Shown: in pieces, positions 1-8,992 of the stretch
Layout: every line of letters begins with the position of its first letter
Numbering within the stretch: position 1 is the first letter of the stretch
Program-made: the position numbers and the translations under genes
Notes under the pieces: model-generated
Databases searched by the model: none
What the model saw: the letters and a program-made list of their open reading frames with translations, nothing else
Told to the model about the DNA's origin: nothing
Source of the DNA: Podocnemis expansa
Taxonomy: Eukaryota; Chordata; Testudines; Podocnemididae
Reading direction: 5' to 3'
Assembly: GCA_007922195.1 (NCBI GenBank)
Contig: ML681995.1
Span: 19,088,764-19,152,763, forward strand
Length of the DNA stretch: 64,000 nt

Positions 1-689
1 CTCTGTCTAGAGCACAGAGTCCAGTCTGGGGCCCACCTCCAACTCCGGGAGCAAAAGTGGGGCCTCACACGTGCAGACTCCTTAGACTCCAGAAGCATGC
101 CAGGTGGCAAAGGACCTGATGTACCTCCCAATCCCACCCACCCGCCATGGTTGCCTGCCAGCCAAGGCCACTGGGGATGAAAAGAATCAAAGATGCAGTG
201 GGCTCTATCAAGCATCAAACATTGTGGTGCCATCTGGAGGAAAAATCCTCCATGATCTCATTACAGTGATCTTCAACCTGTTATTGGTCACAGTTCCTCA
301 GCATTTTCTGGAGATGGAAGCAGGTGCTGCATTGCCATGGTCTACAAGAGAAGAATCCTCTTCAGCGTCTGAGGAGGACTTCTTCACCCTGCTGAAGATG
401 TACTGGTAACTGTACTGCACACCAGGGTTCCCTACTGGCACCCCAACTAGTGTTTGAACTCTGGACCAATGGCCAGTGCAGTGGCATTTTTGGAACCTGT
501 TGGGTCTTCCCCCAGTACCAGGATCCTCTTCCCATCGCTTGTACTCTGGTACCTGAGAAGTGAGGCACTTTGTCCCCTTTAGCACTAGGCCCTGACTCAG
601 GTACCGACCCCAGTCAGTCCCGAGGTCTCAGAAGTTGGCCCAGTGGAAGTGGTGCAGGCAGAGAAAGAAGAGCCAGCTCTTCCCCCAGG

Positions 690-1650
690 CTGGTCTCTTC
701 CTTGTCATCCTTGGATGAGGTGGTTGCTGGCCCTAGGGACACACTCCTGCTGGATGACTTCAGGGCCCGTCACAAGCTCTGGAAATGGGTCACTGTGAAC
801 TTGTAGTTGAGGGGGTCTGTGTGCAGTGCATTTGATGTCCTGGCTAAAGCGGCTCCTTCCATTTAATGGGGTCTGTCAGGGTACTGTGGTAAACCCCTTT
901 GTGTCTGCCCTCCACCTCAAAAAGAGCAGAGAAAAACTACTACGTACCAGCTAGTGGATTAGAGCAGTGATTGTCAAACTTAGGGTCGGGACCCAGTACT
1001 GGGTTGCAGGTCCTCAAGCACTGGGTTGTGGCACCTCTTGCTGCCATTGCCAAAAGACTGGAATGCATTGCTCAAAGATGTAATTGCTGGGTCTTGGGCA
1101 TAAATGATTTTTTTCCAACTGGATCCCAAGGGAAAAAGTTTGAAAACCACTGGATTACAGTATTTGTACTCTCATCCCTGTCCTGTCCCCCACAAGTTCC
1201 TGGTGGTGGTGGCTGCAAATGAGCAGGATAGGCAGGGGCAATTAAATACAGCTCCCAAAACTAAAGAGGCTAGAAGATTGGACCTATTTGGACACAAGCT
1301 TTATTTGATGGGCAGCTTCCAGTTACATATCTTTATCTAGAAGGCTCTGCTGGGGCAGTTCATTTTTAATCTATGGGACTCAGTGGCCAAATTTAAGGAG
1401 TCCCTACTTCAGCAGTCAAGGCAGGCATTAATGGCCAAGACCTTCCTCCAGGCAGCCCTGGAACAGCTGAATTAGCAGCCTGAATGATGGTGTCAGCAGA
1501 AAGCATAAGGAGCTGTTCATGGCACCAGGCTTTTCTCATGCAGTGCAGCAGTGCATTCAGGATCTCCCCTTTGAGGGTATTTCCCTGTTCTCTAAACAGA
1601 TGGACTTCAAGCTTCATGACCATGCTTCACTTCCAGGGCGTTTATATGCC
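690..1650 (+). pseudogene. DIRS gag remnant, LAP2-alpha-like
   Basis: Gag-like capsid region of the DIRS element. Recognisable pieces in shifting frames are SSLSSLDEVVAGP near 696, YLYSHPCP near 1160, then APKTKEARRLDLFGHKLY near 1250-1305, a gap with stops, and QDLPFEGISLFSKQMDFKLH near 1558-1617. This order matches the conserved block shared by DIRS gag and the LAP2-alpha C-terminal domain. The hAT insertion at 965-1152 falls inside the codons for SGLQYLY: removing it and one copy of its duplication restores the block. Several in-frame stops show no coding function remains. Confidence 0.75.
965..1152. mobile_element. hAT non-autonomous element (188 bp)
   Basis: Terminal inverted repeats CAGTGATTGTCAAACTT and its imperfect complement AAGTTTGAAAACCACTG bound the element. 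It is flanked by an 8-bp target duplication, gattagag (957-964) and gattacag (1153-1160), with one mismatch. The CAGTG...CACTG ends and 8-bp duplication are hAT hallmarks, and the central TA fits the nnnTAnnn pattern described for Buster-type hATs. No transposase reading frame fits in this length. It is inserted in the DIRS gag. Confidence 0.9.
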
Positions 1651-2300
1651 CCTGGCCTCCAGGAAGCATTTTGGTTCCAGCAGCCTTCCAGATTGCTGGC
1701 ATCTCCTGGTGGGATCTGGTAGATCTTTAGAAGATACATCCAAGGACAGCACACTTGTCTCAGCTCCGAGTCCATCCTTCCCTTTATTATTTATTTATGG
1801 TCCACCTGTTGCCCTTCAGCCCAGTATGGCTTTTCATAACATCAGGCCATCAGGTGCTCAGCACTCTTAACAATTGGCTACACCTTCTGGTTTTCATCCA
1901 CTGCTCCCTCTCACTTGCCTGCTCTGTCCCTCTTTAGGGACACTTCTCATGAATGTCTTCTCAGCCAGGAGGTGCAAGCCCTCCTACACGTGGGGACTGT
2001 AGAGGATGTTCCTCAAAACCTGAGAGATAAAGGGTTTTACGTTTGGTATTTCCTAGTCCCAAAGGCTAGTGGTAGCCTATAGCACATCCTGAGCTTGTCA
2101 CCTCTGTAAATATCTCAAACTGACATTCCTCATGGTCTCCATCATTTCCTCCCTGGATCCAGGAGACTGGTAGGCTGCCCTTGATTTGAAGGATGCTTAT
2201 TTTCCACATTTCCATGTTGCATGGACACGGGATTCCTCAGGTTTGCGGTGTGTCAACACTACTACTAGTGCACTGCCCTTCCCTTTTGCCTGTCAGTCTC

Positions 2301-3436
2301 TGTTGCGGGGTGCGCAACCTCCGCGAGCTCAAACCGGGCACTTCCTGGTTTTTAATGGACCCGCCTGGTCCCTTGATTCGGGCAGTGTGGTTCAACGGCC
2401 AGAGTCAAGAGTTATTAGCCCTTTACAGCAGGGCCAGGCGGCCCAATGACCAGAGTCCGGAGTCACTAGCCCTTTACAGCAGGGCAATGTGGCCCAGTGG
2501 CCAGAGTCCAGAGTTATTAGCCCTTTACAGCAGGGCAACACGGCCCAATGGCCAGAGTCCAGAGTCACTAGCCCTTTACAGCAGGGCAATGCGGCCCTGT
2601 GGCCAGAGTCACTAGCCCTTTACAGCAGGGCAATGCGGCCCTGTGGCCGGAGTCCAGAGTTATTAGTCCTTTACAGCAGGACAACACGGCCCAATGGCCA
2701 GAGTCCAGAGTCACTAGCCCTTTACAGCAGGGCAATGCGGCCTAGTGGCCAGAGTCCCTAGTTATTAGTTTTTACAGCAGGGCAATGCGGCCTAGTGGCC
2801 AGAGTCCGGAGTCACTAGCCCTTTACAGCAGGGCAAGGTGGCCCAGTGGCCAGAGTCCAGAGTTGTTAGCCCTTTACAGCAGGGCAATGCAGCCCAGGTA
2901 GGGGGGTTCAGGCCCTCCCACTCCACTGAACCCCAGCCCAGGGCCCTGGGGGTGCCGTGGGGGTTTCGGCCTAGTCGGTGGGGATCCAGACCGCAATGCA
3001 CCGACTGGGGTCCTGCCCGTGCTAAGGCTCACCCCCGGCAAACACTGCCCTGGGCTACTTCCTACCTAAGGCTGAAAGGGAGTGGGTCGCTCCCCCTTTT
3101 GGCTCTCCGGCGTCCGTCGGGTAGCTCTCCACTCTTGGTCAGGGTCTCTGGGTCCCCCGTGGAAGAGTACGTCTCCCTCCGCGGAGTCTCTGCGGTCAGC
3201 GTCTGGGGCATCTCTAGAGGGGGCTCCGGATTGGCAGGGGTCGAGTCAGCGCCTGGGCAGGAGCTTTCAGCATACATCCGCTCCCTCCACTGGTCTGCCC
3301 CAAACTGAGGAGAACTGCAGCCTTTTACCTTGGGGCAGCTGTCGGAGCATGCCCAGCAGGGCCTAAGGGGTGGGGCTAACTTCCCCTTCAGGGCATGTAA
3401 GCCTGCTTGAGTGCGGGGCGGGTCCGCCCCGTCACA
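2301..3436 (-). mobile_element. Solo LTR, family C (1136 bp), in DIRS
   Basis: The ends are TGTTGC... and ...GTCACA, giving TG...CA on both strands, flanked by an exact 5-bp duplication gtctc (2296-2300 and 3437-3441). Minus orientation is inferred by comparison with copies at 40198-41313 and 47643-48626, which have a TATA box and reading frame in that sense. The minus-strand 5' end starts TGTGACGGGG. A shared block near 2900-3060 (around 'cagcccagggccct' and 'ctgggctacttc') recurs in the copy at 47.6 kb, and partly in the one at 20 kb. It contains a tandem array (2390-2900) in its 3' half. No internal retroviral genes are present, so it is a recombined solo LTR. Confidence 0.8.
2390..2900. 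repeat. Minisatellite, about 10 units of about 50 bp
   Basis: The core 'ctttacagcagg' recurs about ten times between 2420 and 2890, each followed by a 'ggccagagtc' block. Two unit types tend to alternate (cagagttattag against cggagtcactag), which suggests a 100-bp higher-order unit. One unit near 2600 is shortened. A short diverged version (two to three units) lies in the related LTR near 20090-20220, so the array expanded within this LTR lineage. Confidence 0.9.
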
Positions 3437-4739
3437 GTCTCCCAAAGGGCTCACATAAATTCTATAGTGCTAGTAGCAGCCTTCCTCAGACATCAAGGTT
3501 TACAAATCTACCTGTACTTTGACAACTCGTTGATCAAAGGCCACTTGCAGGCTCAAGTCTAGCACAGAATTGGCATAGTACAGGCTACCTTTCAGCTGCT
3601 GGGTCTGTTAATAAATGAGTAAAAGTCAATTTTGGTCCAGATTCAGACAGTAGAGTTCATCAGGAAAGTGTGCAACTCCACCCAGCCCAAGACCTATCTC
3701 TTGGAGGCCAGATTCCAAATAATGTTGGATCTGATCACCCAGGTCATAACTCACCCTCTTACAACCACCTGAACTTGCCTCCTACCGTTGGGTCAGGTGG
3801 TGGCATGTACCTGCGTGGTGCAGTATGCACAACTACACCTCAAACTGGTACAGTTGTGGCTGGCATCAGTCCAGTCCCTGGGCAAACTCTGCTTGGACTG
3901 GGTGCTCTTGAGTCCACTGACCATCCTAGCTTAGCTGATTTGGTGGAAAGATCTGGATCCCATAAGTACAGGGGTACCCTGTGCTCCCTACGTCCATCAG
4001 TAACCTTGGTTTTGGATGTGTTAGACATGCGATGAGTTGTCCATGTCAGCAGATTCAGCACTCAGAGACTCTAGTCCCAGGAGGAGCTCTCCCTGCATAT
4101 AAATATCAAGGAACTCAGGGTGGTGTGCTTAAGTTGCCAGGTGTCCCGTCCCCGTCCCCCCCCCAGATCTCAGGCAAAGTGGTGAAGATCTTGATGGACA
4201 ACATGGCCTCAGTGTTTTACATCAGTAAGCAGGGAGAAGCTCAGTCTTAAGCCCAATGCCAAGAGCCCCTCAGATGGTGGGACTTCTTCGTGAAACACAC
4301 CGCTTACCTTGAGGCGTCACATCTCCCAGGAGCTCAGAACACACTAGTGGGTTACCTCAGCAAATCCTTTTCCTTTTCCCCCACGAGGTGTCTTCACCTG
4401 GACAACGCCAGTGTCATCTTCAAGAAGTGGGGGCCTCCCCAAGTGTACTTCTAGACAGAACAGGAAACACCATCAATTATTTTTGCTGTGCTGACTCAGC
4501 AGGAGTTCCTTCTTTGATGCTTTCCTGCTCTGAGGGGCAGAATGCTGACTATATGCCTTCCCATTGATCCCCTTAGTTCACAAGATCCTCCTAAAGAGCA
4601 AATGGAACAAGACAAAGGTTATCTTGTTAGCTCTGGTGTGTCCATGACAGCAGTGGATCTCATGCTTCTGGATCTGTTAGTGGCACCTCCATTCATGCTC
4701 CCACCCTGCCTGACTTGATTTCACAAGACCACAGCTGAG

Positions 4740-5060
4740 TGCTTCATCTGACGCTTACAGCATGGTCTCTGCATGGCTGAACCCTGAAGAGCAGACCTGC
4801 TTGGAACAAGTTCAACAGGTTTTGTTAGGTATCAGAAAGCCTTCACCAGGGCTACTTACTTGGCTTTGTGGAAATGTCTCACTTGGTGGATCCCCGAACG
4901 GAATCTTTCTCTATCCCAGTCTATGCTGCAATCTATCTTGGACTATTTGCCCCATCTAAAGCATCGAGGTCTGGCTCTCTCATCTATTTAAGTTCACTTG
5001 ACAGTCATCTTGACCTTCCACCCTTCAGGCTTGTGATAATGCCAGTTTTGGAAGAGGCAT
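4740..5060 (+). pseudogene. DIRS tyrosine recombinase N-terminal remnant
   Basis: Fragments read FTRATYLALWKCLTWW near 4846-4893 and YLPHLKHRGLAL near 4945-4980, followed by VHLTVILTFHPSG near 4995-5030. These match the SAM-like core-binding part of DIRS tyrosine recombinases as recalled from reptile copies. The catalytic R..HxxR..Y half is not recognisable; sequence switches to the terminal repeat after about 5100, so the C-terminal half seems deleted. Stops are present. Confidence 0.65.
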
Positions 5061-5149
5061 GTTGCAATCAAGATATCCATAAACTGAGGGTTCTGCTCAT
5101 GAGTCATTTAGCATTGAACGGACATGAGTAAGCGCACAAAGAAGGAGAA

Positions 5150-5430
5150 ATATCTGCTAACCTTTGGTAACTGTTGCTCTTTGAGGTGTGGTGTTTTATG
5201 TCTGTTCCATGACCCACTCTCCAATTTGTCTCTGCCAGCATTATTGGCATGAAGGAAATGAGTGGGTGGCATGCCTTATGCTCTTGCATGTGCGTGTGAC
5301 TCCAGGGGCTGCTAAATCCAATCCTCCTGATATCTGTAAAAGAAAAATTTTTGGCAACTGCATACAATGAGCACATGGAATGGACATTGACAAGACACAT
5401 CGAAGAACAACAGTTATTAAACGTTACGGG
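5150..5430. repeat. Palindromic terminal repeat of the DIRS-like element
   Basis: The segment 'gctaacctttggtaactgttg' region at about 5156-5190 is the imperfect reverse complement of 'cgaagaacaacagttattaaac' region at about 5400-5425, so the 3' end is a roughly 270-bp inverted repeat. The equivalent palindrome is at 45766-46040 in the second DIRS-like element. Inverted or split terminal repeats are typical of DIRS elements. A run of C follows immediately (about 5439-5447). Confidence 0.7.
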
Positions 5431-5654
5431 TCTTCACCCCCCCCCCCGAAAGATAAGCTTGGAAACTTAAATTCATAACTTTGCTAGATGCTAAAAAAGC
5501 AGGGAGTGAATGACTCCCTAGCAACCCCCCCCATTTCCTTTTCTCTCCCTTTGACTAGAGGGGTGTTTTAACAGGCCACTTCACCTTGAATGGTGCCTTG
5601 CAATATGTGTTAACTATTTATGCTGAACACTCTGTTCCATCTTGTGTTTACCTG

Positions 5655-6085
5655 TGACTCTATCAGACCAGGTCTGCACTATAAAATTCAATCAACCTAA
5701 TTTGCATCAGCATACAGTCACTACAGGAATTCTATTGCTTGTTCCTCTTTACATTTTGCTCCTTGTGTCACTGGGGCTCATCCTCGCCAGCAGCACCAGT
5801 GTTAATTGTGTCAGTGCTGCCAGTGTGGGGCATTGTGGGACAGCTCCTGAAAACCAGAGTCTGTAGACATGAGCAACACATTGTTTACACTGACCCTATG
5901 TCGACCTTATTACATTGACTGTGTCTCTGCAATGCCCATGGAGGCAGAGTTATTAAGCTGGCATAAGAGGGCAGTTACATTGATGGGAATGAAATTTAAT
6001 TGTAGACCTTTCCAGAGTTAGAGCAACATAAACTGCCTTGCATTGACCTAGCTTTGTAGGGTAGAACAGACCTCTGTTATTTTTC
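5655..6085. mobile_element. Old DNA-transposon-like repeat ('ggtctgcactataaaatt' type)
   Basis: The segment begins 'ccaggtctgcactataaaat' and ends near 'gtagggtagaacagacctctg', so the outer ends form a short inverted repeat (caggtct/agacctc). Internal blocks such as 'tcgacctta' and 'cattgacctagc' resemble the GGTCTACACT / GTCGACCTA non-autonomous elements common in turtles (recalled). It has no coding potential, and its classification to superfamily is uncertain. Confidence 0.45.
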
Positions 6086-6317
6086 CAGACCCAAAGAGCT
6101 TGGTGTGAGATCAAACAGCAACAGAAGCTGCTCTATTAAAAAATGTTACCTCAGTTACCGTCTCTCTAATTGCTAGAGTGACATTGCAAAAATGTATTTT
6201 TCAGATAAAACAAAATTTCTCTTTCATACTCCCATTTTCTTCCTCCCAGCCAGGCCCGTTCATAATGATTCTGTTTGTAAAATTACTGTGTTTCCAAGAG
6301 CATCATGTTTTTAACTT

Positions 6318-6400
6318 AGACTAACAAATTTATTTGTCCCATGAGCAATAGATAAATAAATTTGTTAGTCTTTAAAAGTGCCACTAGACTCCTTGCTGGT
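6318..6400. mobile_element. Head-to-head Penelope-like element tails
   Basis: An exact 18-bp inverted repeat, agactaacaaatttattt (6318-6335) and its complement (6354-6371), is followed on the plus strand by 'ttaaaagtgccactagactcc', the typical PLE 3' tail seen after GIY-YIG remnants at 57.6 and 60.0 kb. The left arm is the same tail in the opposite sense. The structure is a small palindrome of two tails with about 18 bp between them. Confidence 0.7.
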
Positions 6401-8464
6401 TTTGCTGAACTAAACTGATATGGCTGTGCCTTGGGAATATTTTTTTCCCCATGTACACTTTTACCTTTTCTCCCACTAATTGAAGGAGTTCTTTATTGCC
6501 ACACTTAAGATCCTCTGCAGGCCAGCAATAGCATCAGCAGTTCTGGTACTCAGAAACTCTGATAGCTTCAGGGAGCTGTGAAGGCTGCTTGTTTTTCTAA
6601 GACATTTTTCCTGTGGGTAAGGGTGCAGAACAGCTAGAGCTGTTTGAAATTTTTGCAGCAGAAAGATTTTTGGATGAAAAGTGCTGTGCTCATTGAAATG
6701 TGTAGGAAAAACAGGACTGGTTTTGAAGGGGGGAAAAAAAAAACCTGACATGGGGTGTTTCCACAGCACTGTAACATCTCGTTTTGACATTTTCTGATGG
6801 GATGTTTCTGAGCAACTTTTTGAAGCTAAATTAATTTGATTTCTAAATTAAAATACAAGTTTTAAAAGATTGAGATCAGATGAAAATGTTTTTTGTTTTA
6901 TCAAAATGAAATGTTACCAAAAGAAAACAAAATTAAAAATTTGTTTCATGGGACATTTCAAAATTGTTAGTTGTATTCCATTTCAGAATGGGAAATTCTT
7001 TGAAATTATGGAATTTCCTGTGAGTTGAAAATCTAGTTCCTGCCCAATGCTAAAAATAGCATGACAACCAGAGAAGAATACCTCTCTCATATCTTTGTCT
7101 TCTTTCCACTAAACACTGCTCCAGCCCTCTGGTATACATCTGGATTTTTCTCTTTGGAGGGGGCAACAGAGAACTGGAAGATGGGCGTGGGACTAGTCCT
7201 TGTCTCTCAACTCTGCCTCCACCTCCCCCTAGATAGGTTAGTCTTCCAGTCAGCTAGTATTCATGGCCTTATGGGACTTGTACAACTTAAAATGCTGTGA
7301 GTGCTTTTGAGAGATTTAGGTCCTTAAGGATTGCTACTTCATTCCACTTGCAAAAGAGAGGAAACTCTAGCAATTAAATACAACCACAGTGATTTAGACA
7401 AGATTTCACTGCTGCAGATGCTTTCTGCTGAGTCTTGTTTGTAAAGTTCTGACCAAAACTGAATATGTGCAGAGGCTGACCAGATACTGCATGTAAGATC
7501 TTAAAACTCTAATTCTGAAATCCTGACTAGTAGCCATTTTCTGTGCTGACCAGTAAGCACTGTGACTGTTAAGCCCTGATCTTGCAGTCATGCGTGTGAG
7601 TAAATGGACTTCATATATGCATAAAATTACTCCTGCATGTGTGTGTTCAGCGTGAGGGCCATAATTCATGAGGCTCTTGTTGCTTTGTGTCCACATGTAG
7701 AAAATAAGAGGTTTTTCATGCAGTCAGAGCAAAGAATTGTTTGCAACATTTTGATGCAAGTGACTCCAGAAAAGTTTGGTAACACGTAACAGCTGCTCCA
7801 CAAGTATTTCTTCTGAAACGCCATGATGGGGAAGTGACTTGCTCTTGTACTGACCAAAAACTTTAGGGATCTGGCCATTTATATGTTTATATCCAGATTA
7901 TTCACTTCTCTTCTGAATGCATGTCATTTTTAGTTTACATTTCTCTCAATTCTCAATAACACTAATATTTGAGGGATTCATGTGCTGCAGCCATCTTTTC
8001 TCCCCATGAGCGATTCCTTTGTGCTTATATTGCACTTACCATTCTAAAAAAGGAAATAGTGCCCCAACTGCAAGAATTTGGAAGAGAGGAGTTGAGCCAT
8101 TTGGAGCTGTACATACAACCTTGACTGAAACAGATGATGGTTAAAAGGAAAAGGATCTTGATGAACTTTGAGTGTCAAAAGGAAAACAAAACAAAACAAT
8201 AAACAAAGGGGAAAAGGAGGGGATTGGCAGCAGGAAAGAGAAAGAGAGGAAACTATAATCTCTTTTGAGAAATAAACCATTAATCTCATTTCTTGAGCTG
8301 GCGGCTGCCCGTTGGTTGTTCAGCTCAATTACTGCTTGATGGAGCAATAAATCCAGAGTGAGAGTTTAGCTTTGATCAGACCCAGACAGCAAGTCACAAG
8401 ACAGGGCTGCCCACTACACCATTTTCTATTTATTCACTTGAATTGTTTGACGTTTCCTTTTCAG
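6401..8464. other. Probable intron, no supported feature
   Basis: AT-rich sequence without repeats or exons that I can support. A stretch near 7720-7770 is bounded by ag and gt and is open in one frame, but I rejected it as an exon (see rejected items). A 3' splice-site pyrimidine tract precedes 8465. Confidence 0.3.
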
Positions 8465-8558
8465 ATTTTTCACCTGCTCTGCAGCATGTGCCTGTTGCTG
8501 GATTAGGGTCACTCATTGCTGTCTGCTTCATACTGTTCTTGTCCTTCTTGGCAGCCCG
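8465..8558 (+). CDS. Internal exon with a transmembrane segment, unidentified membrane protein (partial)
   Basis: A 94-bp open segment is bounded by a pyrimidine-rich acceptor (cgtttccttttcag, ending 8464) and a strong donor (gtacgt, 8559). In the frame that starts two bases in, it reads FSPALQHVPVAG and then the hydrophobic stretch GLGSLIAVCFILFLSFLA, about 18-20 residues, a good membrane span, ending in the split codon CG. Joined to the exon at 11393 the split codon becomes CGT (Arg) and the frame stays open to a stop. The other two frames give a stop or a cysteine-rich string that does not continue. The short tail suggests a type I protein or the last span of a multispan protein. I do not recognise the gene; upstream exons are not visible and may lie left of the window. 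Confidence 0.6.
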
Positions 8559-8904
8559 GTACGTTACATTAACTAACTATTAACTTTAACTTTTGTACTT
8601 CCCTTGGAGGGGAGTTTCCGTGTTTTGTTTATCAAATAGCCCTTCTCAACCAACCTGATTTAAGACCTGTCAGGTATTTTTTTTTAGAAGCTACTTGAGT
8701 TGTTCCCTATCTTCAGAGTGCCACATTTCCATTAATTGAACTGACTAGCAGATAAAATACAATCTCATTTATCCTCAGTGCTTTGCGAGAACACGGCAAA
8801 AAATGGGGGTTCCCATCCTACTAGAGGAAGGAATGGGCAAGCAGTTCCCCTCCAACATTCATATCAGAGGGTTTTCCATTTATTGATGACTCATGAGTCG
8901 TGTA

Positions 8905-8992
8905 TCATCTGACAAAGTGGGTTGGAGCCCATGAAAGCTTATACGTGAAGAAATTTGTTAGTCCTTAAGGTGCCACAGAACTCTTGTTAGAT
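8905..8992 (+). mobile_element. Penelope-like element 3' tail fragment
   Basis: The order 'catctgacaaagtgggtt', 'cccatgaaagcttatac' and 'aatttgttagtccttaaggtgccacagaactc' (in pieces) matches the PLE 3' tail: a short hairpin-like 'aagtgggt...acccatgaaagc' block, then the 'gttagtc...gtgccac' block. It is truncated at its 5' side and lies in the intron between the two host exons. Confidence 0.7.

Larger units (their letters stand above)
1965..4250 (+). pseudogene. DIRS reverse transcriptase/RNase H remnant, split by an LTR
   Basis: Upstream of the LTR the frame reads VQALLHVGTVEDVPQNLRDK and FYVWYFLVPKASG (1970-2070), then a 'LKDAYFPHFHVA' block near 2187-2222, as in DIRS polymerases. Downstream, from about 3448, it resumes as VAAFLRHQGLQIYLYFDNSL: the normal catalytic YLDD box appears as YFDN. 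RNase H-like LMDNMASVFYISKQG follows at about 4191-4236. Many stops and frameshifts are present. The solo LTR at 2301-3436 separates the fingers/palm part from the catalytic box. Family assignment is from recalled DIRS motifs. Confidence 0.75.
1..5430 (+). mobile_element. Decayed DIRS-like retrotransposon (5' end outside the window)
   Basis: Translated fragments in one order on the plus strand match the DIRS plan: a LAP2-alpha-like gag (about 690-1650), a reverse transcriptase with RNase H (about 1965-4250, interrupted), a tyrosine recombinase N-terminal region (about 4740-5060), and a palindromic terminal segment (5150-5430). All frames carry stops and frameshifts, so the copy is dead. Two later insertions sit inside it: a 188-bp hAT element in gag (965-1152) and a 1136-bp solo LTR in the reverse transcriptase (2301-3436). 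DIRS elements integrate by tyrosine recombinase and normally leave no target duplication; none is seen. The left end lies before base 1. The LAP2-alpha/DIRS gag relation is known from the literature; the assignment here is by recalled motifs, without a search. Confidence 0.8.

Noticed and set aside
2390..2900. CRISPR-like array
   Set aside because: Units are contiguous minisatellite repeats without unique spacers, in vertebrate DNA inside an LTR.
7709..7763. Possible exon (ag...gt) reading SEQRIVCNILMQVTPEKF
   Set aside because: The end resembles an eIF4G-like TPEKF string, but the flanking acceptor is weak, the phase to the exon at 8465 cannot be confirmed, and the similarity is too short to trust.
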